Shown piece by piece: positions 58,149 through 64,000 of a stretch of 64,000 bases of DNA. The position numbers were made by a program, and so were the translations under genes. The notes under the pieces were generated by a model. The model was not told where the DNA came from. It worked only from the letters and a program-made list of their open reading frames with translations, and searched no databases. The stretch spans positions 15,141,501-15,205,500 of the forward strand of contig CM037596.1 of assembly GCA_021018995.1 (NCBI GenBank). Reading direction: 5' to 3'. Origin of the DNA: Chloranthus sessilifolius. Lineage: Eukaryota > Streptophyta > Magnoliopsida > Chloranthales > Chloranthaceae. The first letter of the stretch is position 1, and every line of letters begins with the position of its first letter.

Positions 58149-59331
58149 TTTATTGTGTTTATTTGTTAGCTACTAATATTAAAATATCCCGGTATGATAG
58201 TTTGCATCGGCTCAGAGGCATGATTTTTCAATTAGGTGTTCCAATGATATACTGCTACTCAGAGTAGTTGGATTGATTATAAATGTGAGCCATTATTTTT
58301 TAAACAAAGGTTCCAAATTTTGAGAAGAAATCAATACATTTCATTTTTCGGTGAAATTGGGTTAATAATTTAAATGTATTGACCCATATATTGGTACATG
58401 TCGCCAATAATATACCAACGTATCATCCAAAATCGATACATATCATCTTATACATTTCGGCTTTAGAGTTGGACGATATTTGTCAAAAAAATTGAGTTTT
58501 TGAACTTTGATTTAAACAATATGCGAGGGACATTTGTGTAGCCTCTATCTCTCTCTATAAGCATCAAAGTGCGAGCCTGATGTATGGTGTGCATCCTCTT
58601 ATAAGTGTAATTCTTTGAATGAGACATGTTCCAATGATGAAATATCACTTGGACTATTTACATTGATGCACATGTGTGCCATATCAATAGTAACATGCAC
58701 TTCAATGGTGTAAGATTAAAAGCATATTTTAATATGTAAGATTATTTAAATACCAATTTGACATTGAAATATCGGTTAACTTGTATGTACAAAATGTGAG
58801 TTCAAGTTGTCATTTCTCTCCTCTCTATGAGCATCAACATGTGATCCACTACTTATCTTTAAGGTACCAACAGCCGTATCCATCATTTACACACCATATC
58901 TTATACTATTTATAAAGGTGTAAGATGTGAGCAACTCAAGCGGTTAAAGTGATAATTCATACATTAAATATATTTGAGTATCAAACTATGTGAGAGATTC
59001 GACTATTCAATTTATACACTTTAATATTAATCGTTGTTCGTAGTTAATATTAAATGTTACTGATCGAATGGTTCGCATTTACTTATAAGCTGGATTATTT
59101 GGCTGAGATATTTCAGTAATAGACTGCTGCCACTTGAACGATTTAGATTGATCACAAAAGTGCCTCATATGATTTAATGGTATAAGATTAAAAAAAAAAC
59201 ATATATTTTAATGGTGTAAGATTCTTTTGGTACTGAAATGTTGCGACCCATTTTGTGTATTACTAACGCTAGATGTTGTAGGCCGCTTTTTTATACACAA
59301 ATTTTGTTGATTTTCTGGGAAGGGTGCAATG
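58149..59331 (+). other. Intergenic, GGTGTAAGAT repeat copies
   Basis: Several fragments with GGTGTAAGATT, TTTACATTGATGCACATG and ACATGTGTGCC-like sequence, near 58190-58330, 58620-58760 and 58880-59240, plus a degenerate GATACATATC segment near 58380-58480. Confidence 0.5.
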
Positions 59332-59508
59332 CAAGGATCAAAATAGCAGTTTCGTTTTCGGTTTCTAGCATGACCAAAACCAAAATTTTGAACTGAAATT
59401 TCGGTCGAAAATTTGAATTTCGACCGATAATTTCCCATCCATATATATTTGGACCAAAATTTCGGTTCAAATTATCGTTTCGGTTTATTCGACCGAATTT
59501 TGAACCAT
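59332..59508. mobile_element. 177-bp Mutator-like MITE with perfect 9-bp duplication
   Basis: Flanked by GGTGCAATG (59323-59331 and 59509-59517). Ends CAAGGATCAAAAT and, reverse complemented, CATGGTTCAAAATTCGG, similar to the [GA]GGTCAAAAT ends of the GATACGTATC family. The interior has repeated AAATTTCGGT/TTCGACCGA blocks. Confidence 0.92.
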
Positions 59509-59569
59509 GGTGCAATGTGCGACTGTTGAACCCAAGCTGGATGCCCTCCCTGTAGCACCTAAACACAAG

Positions 59570-59828
59570 TTCGGGTGCAAGATCTAGCCCAGTTGGTAAC
59601 CTCCCTCCATTGTGAGGGAGGAGATCGTGGATTCAATACTCGTCCTCCACGATGTTTCTCACCCTTGTCTTTACAAGGTGTGGGTTGGGTTCTGTTAGTT
59701 AACCCTCACCACTATAATTTGTGCTCCCTCATGCTACTCCTCAACTATCATATGTGTATGCGTGCCTGCTTCTCAGTTCTCGGGACTGTCTCGGCCTAAA
59801 TGGTTGTATAAAAATAAAATAAAATAAA
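59570..59828 (+). mobile_element. tRNA-derived SINE
   Basis: A box TAGCCCAGTTGG at 59585-59596 fits the RNA polymerase III consensus exactly. A B-box-like GGATTCAATAC lies at 59629-59639, 32 bases on. About 190 bp later it ends in an AAAATAAAATAAAATAAAG tail. Target duplication not identified. Confidence 0.75.
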
Positions 59829-60382
59829 GCGAACAATATTTTTAAAATGAATTGTTAAACATTTGATCAATTCACTGTTCATTTTCAAACCATTAGATTA
59901 ATGATAATATTTTTTTTATTATTATATCTTTTTTAAAACCCTAAAATTACACTCTGGTCCACCATTGAGAGGCTTGACTTGAGTCACATGTCACGTGACA
60001 GATCTAACTAGTTGGACCAGATATTGTGTTCAACTGATTTTAAAACCCTTCGATAGAACTGAACAGTATCTCACGCAAACAGAAACCTTGAAAGTCAAAG
60101 TTTCCTTCTATCTAATGGTTCTAAAACCAGTTGAATACCACATCATATTCAAACTGATTGGACCTGATTATTGCCCTAGCAGCCAAGCAAAAGTTCGGGT
60201 GCTTCTGACTTGGGAAAGGTCCACTCTTATTGTCCACCATCAATCTAGTGGTAGTCAACGATCTCACCATTAGATCGACTATGACAATGGAACAAAGTTT
60301 AGATGAATGAACTCATTTAGAGAGCTGCAACACACACCACCTTTCCTACCTGCCCACTTGCACACCGACTTTTGCTATGACA
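59829..60382 (+). other. Intergenic, nothing recognised
   Basis: The 92-codon frame at 59995-60273 has no similarity that I recognise and unremarkable composition. Confidence 0.6.
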
Positions 60383-60774
60383 TGGGGGTGCAAGTTCTGA
60401 CCAAAAACACGAACCGGTTCAAACTGATTTAGAAACCGATTCAGACCGAACTGAACCAACTTCACAAGCGATTCAGACCGCACCAATTCTGATTTGGTTC
60501 GGTCTCGATTTTGGGTGGCTAAAACTGATTAGGTAGGATGAAAAGACTGAATCCCAAAACAGCCGAAAAATAGCTTAAAATACAAAAATAAAATAAAAGA
60601 CCCGAATCGAACAGAAAAAAAAAGTTTTGGGTTTCGATTTGGTTTCTGTATTAAAACATAAAAGAAAAACTAAACCAATTCCATTTCGGTTTGGCTCTGC
60701 TTTCAACTCCGGCTGAACCAAACCAACAGAATCTCAACTTCGGTTGGGTTCGGTTACCCGAACTTCCACCCCTA
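60383..60774. mobile_element. hAT-like non-autonomous element
   Basis: Inverted ends TGGGGGTGCAAGTTC and, reverse complemented, TAGGGGTGGAAGTTC. The interior is built of AACCGGTTC, GGTTCGGTCT and CCAAACCAA blocks in both orientations. No matching 8-bp flanks were found. Confidence 0.65.
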
Positions 60775-63380
60775 GGCACAAATAATAATAATAATAATAG
60801 GCTTTGTTTTGCGGTTGCTAAAGATCCAAAAGATGAACTGCTTAACAGAAAGTGGGTTCATAACAGCTTGGGTGCATCCAGGCATTTCTTAAGGGAGCTG
60901 TATAGCAGTAAGCGCAACTGATGGTTTCACCATTTTCACACTGTTGATGGTTTTGAATCAGATGATGATTGGTTTTTGTCCTAATTTTTCTTCCTAAAAT
61001 AAATCTTGAGATTATGGCTCACATATAAAACAGTCTACATGGAACACTTCCCTAAAAGTGACTCAAGAACTCTTTTATCTTTTTTTCTTTTTTTTTTAAT
61101 GACTTAAGTATTCGGGCCTCTTAGAGCACCCGCCTAATCTCAGGGGCACATGTGCACTCCAAATTCAGCACATACCAAGTCAGCACAGAATATAAATCTC
61201 TAGGGTGGCCTGGATTCGAATTCAGGTCTCTCACTTTTAGAAGCAGGTACTTGACCCAAGAACTCTTATCATAGTACACCATAAATATGATCACGGATAT
61301 GTGCACTTGGAATCAACATTTGAGCATTTGATAGGTGATTGATGATCTCAAGATCTGTTGTGTGAAAGATTGGAGAGTAATAATATTCTCATCATCTGAT
61401 TGAAAGCAGTCAAGGTGCTATGGTGGAACCATCCCTAGCTCTTTCTATTTTTAGAAATTTGTTTTTTGGTTAAATAAAATAATATTTTAGGCGCATGCAC
61501 CAACTTTTCAATTTGCACAACCTCTTTATTTACTGTAGGTGTGTGGGAAGAAAAAAGTGGAGTGCATCCTTCCTTATTTATTTAGGCTTTATTTGGCAAA
61601 ACTTATGTAAAGTATTTTTATTTTCATAATCAAATTTTGGGGATAAGAAAATAAAATAATATTTTAGGCGCACACAAACTTATCAATTTGCACAACCTCT
61701 TTATTTTATATAGGTGTGTGGGAAGGAAAAAGTGGCACACATCCTTCCATATTTATTTAGGCTTTGTTTGACAAAACTCATATAAAGGTTTTTTTTTTTT
61801 TTTTTTAAAAAAAAACTAAACTTTCCATGAGTTTGTGAAGAAAAAAATCCATGGGAAGTATTTTTTTTCATAATCAAAATGGTTGTAATTTTTTTTCTTT
61901 CCAGTCATTTGATTATAGAAATATGTAAAATTTTCTTATCCCCAAATTTTCACTCATTGGCATGTGATTCACCTTCTATTATTTATATGATATAGTAATT
62001 TTGACTATCCTATTAAAACTATTGAAACTAACTAATAACGAAACACATCCATTTACGTAAAAACATAGATAAGTGAGGGTGAATCATCTGATTATAACTT
62101 TCATCAAAACTCTTCTCCTAAAGTCCAAAGGTATAATAGCTAATGAACAATATTTAAACACCTAAATGGTGCTTCAATGATCTTATACTATTAAATTAGA
62201 CTTATATTGTAATATTGTGATTTACTATTATACCATGTGACACACATTTGTAATTAATTTAAATTATTCAAGTGCCATCTATCATCGAAACATGTCTCGG
62301 TCAAAGAATAATGCCCAAAAGTGGCCATGACCCATCCAATTATTGAATTTTAATATTGGTCATTCAAAACTAAAAATTGTGGTTAGACTGTGCACCGATT
62401 AGTGAATTTTAATATTAGTCATTCAAAATTAAAAATTATGGTTAGACTGTGCACCGATTAGTGAATTTTAATATTAGTCATTCAAAATTAAAAATTATGA
62501 TTAGCCCATTAGCTGGTTCAAATTTTCAAAAAGACATAATTTTAGGGCTCATTGCCCTTGAGTGAATGATCTATTACTTCCAAGGTATGGCCCATATCTA
62601 AAATCATTAATGATACAAGATCATTTAAAAATTCATTAATGATGCAAGATCATTGTCATGAAAGCTAACAGGAGGTGAAGAACTACTAATTAGGCCACCT
62701 GAGTGAATCAGTTGGTTACCTTGTAAAAACTTAATCCCAATTGCCTGAGAGAGGATATTTTTGTCTTGGGTATTAGTGTTTATAACCGAAAATTCTACAT
62801 TCGCAACTAGGGGTTTTCACCCTTAAATAAGTTGCTTGCTTGGATAAAATGATTAAGATCATTTTCATCCAATCTTTCACACAATAGATTTTGAGAACAT
62901 GACCCACCTATCAGGCGGTCAGATGTTAATTGCCAAAGGTGAACATGATCATGGCATACCATGTGAAGGCTTCTCAGATCATTTTTTAGGATGCGTACCA
63001 AGTGAAATGAACATATGATTATCTGATAGCTTGGCTACGATCTGAAGATCCATTGTGTGGAAGATTTGAATGAAAAATGATCTTCACCGTTTGATTAAAG
63101 TAGTCAATATTTTAATGGTGGACACCCTCGGTTGCAGAGACCAAACTTTTGTTGCAAATGCTGGTACCTTTTAAACATGGTTAGCCAAAAAGCATTCTGT
63201 ACACTTTTCAAGGTTGGGGAAGAAAGAAAGCCCCTCTAGTTTAAATCTGAACTAAGTTTTTTGGTAATGTGGAACGGGCCGACCCTGATATTTTGGGGCC
63301 CAAGGCGAGTTTTTAAAATGGGGTCTCTATTTCATATTATTTTATAATATATAACAAATTTTTTCTGACAAATAAAATAA
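60775..63380 (+). other. Intergenic with tandem duplications
   Basis: (AAT)n at 60781-60799. A ~177-bp block is duplicated in tandem (starting near 61473 and 61650; shared AATATTTTAGGCGCA and TGTGTGGGAAG). A 59-bp unit occurs about 2.9 times at 62341-62510 (TGAATTTTAATATTRGTCATTC). GGTGTAAGAT-family fragments lie near 62160-62300 and 62600-62660. A B-box-like minus-strand TTCGAATCC near 61220 hints at a decayed SINE. No gene found. Confidence 0.7.
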
Positions 63381-63781
63381 GGGAGCCATTACTTGCACAC
63401 GTTTTTCAAGTGATTGCACCGAATTTAAAGAAAGACTTACTATTTTAGGAACATGTGATATATAAAATTGCAATATGGGCTACATGATTTGAAGCTCATG
63501 ATCAATAGATCTCTGTTGCATGAAATTGGAGCAAAACACAAAACTTGTCATATGATCTATTGTAGTCAACTGTTGAATTATATAATAGCCTTTGACTCCA
63601 TTTAATCAAATGGTAAAAATTATATTTTGTTCTAATCTTTTGCAATTGATATATTTAAATCATGGCCTTCAAATCAAATAACTTAGATAGTGTTTTCACA
63701 TAGTAGAGGTCGCCAAACTTGCAAGTTTTTCTTTTAAATTCAGCGCAATCACTTGAAAAGCGTGTACAAGTAATGGCTCTC
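63381..63781. mobile_element. 401-bp element with ~53-bp terminal inverted repeats
   Basis: The left end GGGAGCCATTACTTGCACAC and the right end, reverse complemented, GAGAGCCATTACTTGTACAC continue to match for about 53 bp (TTCAAGTGATTG, then AATTTAAA). Flanks ATAAAATAA (63372-63380) and ATAAAATGG (63782-63790) match at seven of nine. Long repeats and this duplication size fit a Mutator-like element. No coding capacity. Confidence 0.8.
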
Positions 63782-64000
63782 ATAAAATGGTACTCATATT
63801 CTATTTTACTATATATATAATTTGGAAATGTAACTAAAAATTTAATATCCAATAAATATTAAAAGAAAATGCAATACTAAAAAAATTCAGATTATGTAAA
63901 AAATTCTAGAAGAAAATAATGTTGAAGGAAGTCATCTGTCATACACCTCTTTTTGAATCAAATAACCTTTAAACAATTTTATGAGACAATTATCAATCCC
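63782..64000 (+). other. Intergenic end of window
   Basis: AT-rich, nothing recognised. Confidence 0.7.

Noticed and set aside
59995..60273. 92-codon frame downstream of the SINE
   Set aside because: No recognisable domain, no supporting upstream signals, and it lies among repeats.
60691..60921. 76-codon frame overlapping a hAT-like element
   Set aside because: The N-terminal half is the element's inverted repeat and an (AAT)n run (NNNNN).

Overview
This is 64 kb of a plant nuclear genome. One host gene is visible, on the + strand: the 3' part of a PIR/SRA1 (PIROGI, CYFIP-type) gene, encoding a subunit of the SCAR/WAVE actin-regulatory complex. Twelve exons between 1049 and 55487 join in frame with GT-AG introns to give 583 codons and a stop, about the C-terminal 45% of a protein that is roughly 1,280 residues in Arabidopsis. 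The 5' exons lie upstream of the window. Angiosperm-type protein sequence, L1 LINEs, Tat and chromodomain Ty3/gypsy elements, copia, and many short TIR elements point to an angiosperm with long, transposon-rich introns. A magnoliid or early-diverging eudicot would fit, but the species cannot be fixed from the window.

Layout. Bases 1-5777 hold the end of an upstream intron, exons 1-6 (numbered within the window), and a microsatellite-rich repeat cluster at 2.1-3.5 kb. Intron 6 (5778-17846, 12.1 kb) holds a nest: a copia relic (6478-14490) split by a chromodomain gypsy element on the minus strand (7118-14026), itself split by a small GC-rich hAT element (9303-9660). Two further TIR elements follow. 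An 88-nt exon at 17847 separates this from intron 7 (17935-43456, 25.5 kb).

About 86% of intron 7 is one L1 LINE insertion (18312-40170, perfect 15-bp target duplication). It was later hit by four other elements: a 255-bp Mutator-like MITE, an 833-bp TIR element, a 12.5-kb Tat-type LTR retrotransposon (perfect 5-bp duplication), and a 2.3-kb non-autonomous LTR element. Removing the passengers leaves a LINE of about 6.0 kb, full L1 length.

Introns 8-11 hold a second hAT MITE, two 5'-truncated L1 fragments, more GATACGTATC-type Mutator-like MITEs and an LTR-like repeat. Downstream of the stop (55488-64000) there is no convincing gene. That stretch holds a 413-bp TRIM, a Mutator-like MITE with a perfect 9-bp duplication, a tRNA-type SINE, a hAT-like element, tandem duplications and a 401-bp element with ~53-bp terminal inverted repeats.

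The retroelement reading frames are broken by stops and frameshifts and should be treated as pseudogenes. I found no rRNA or tRNA gene, CRISPR array or bacterial-type operon. The main interest is the layered insertion history inside a conserved gene whose exons remain open.
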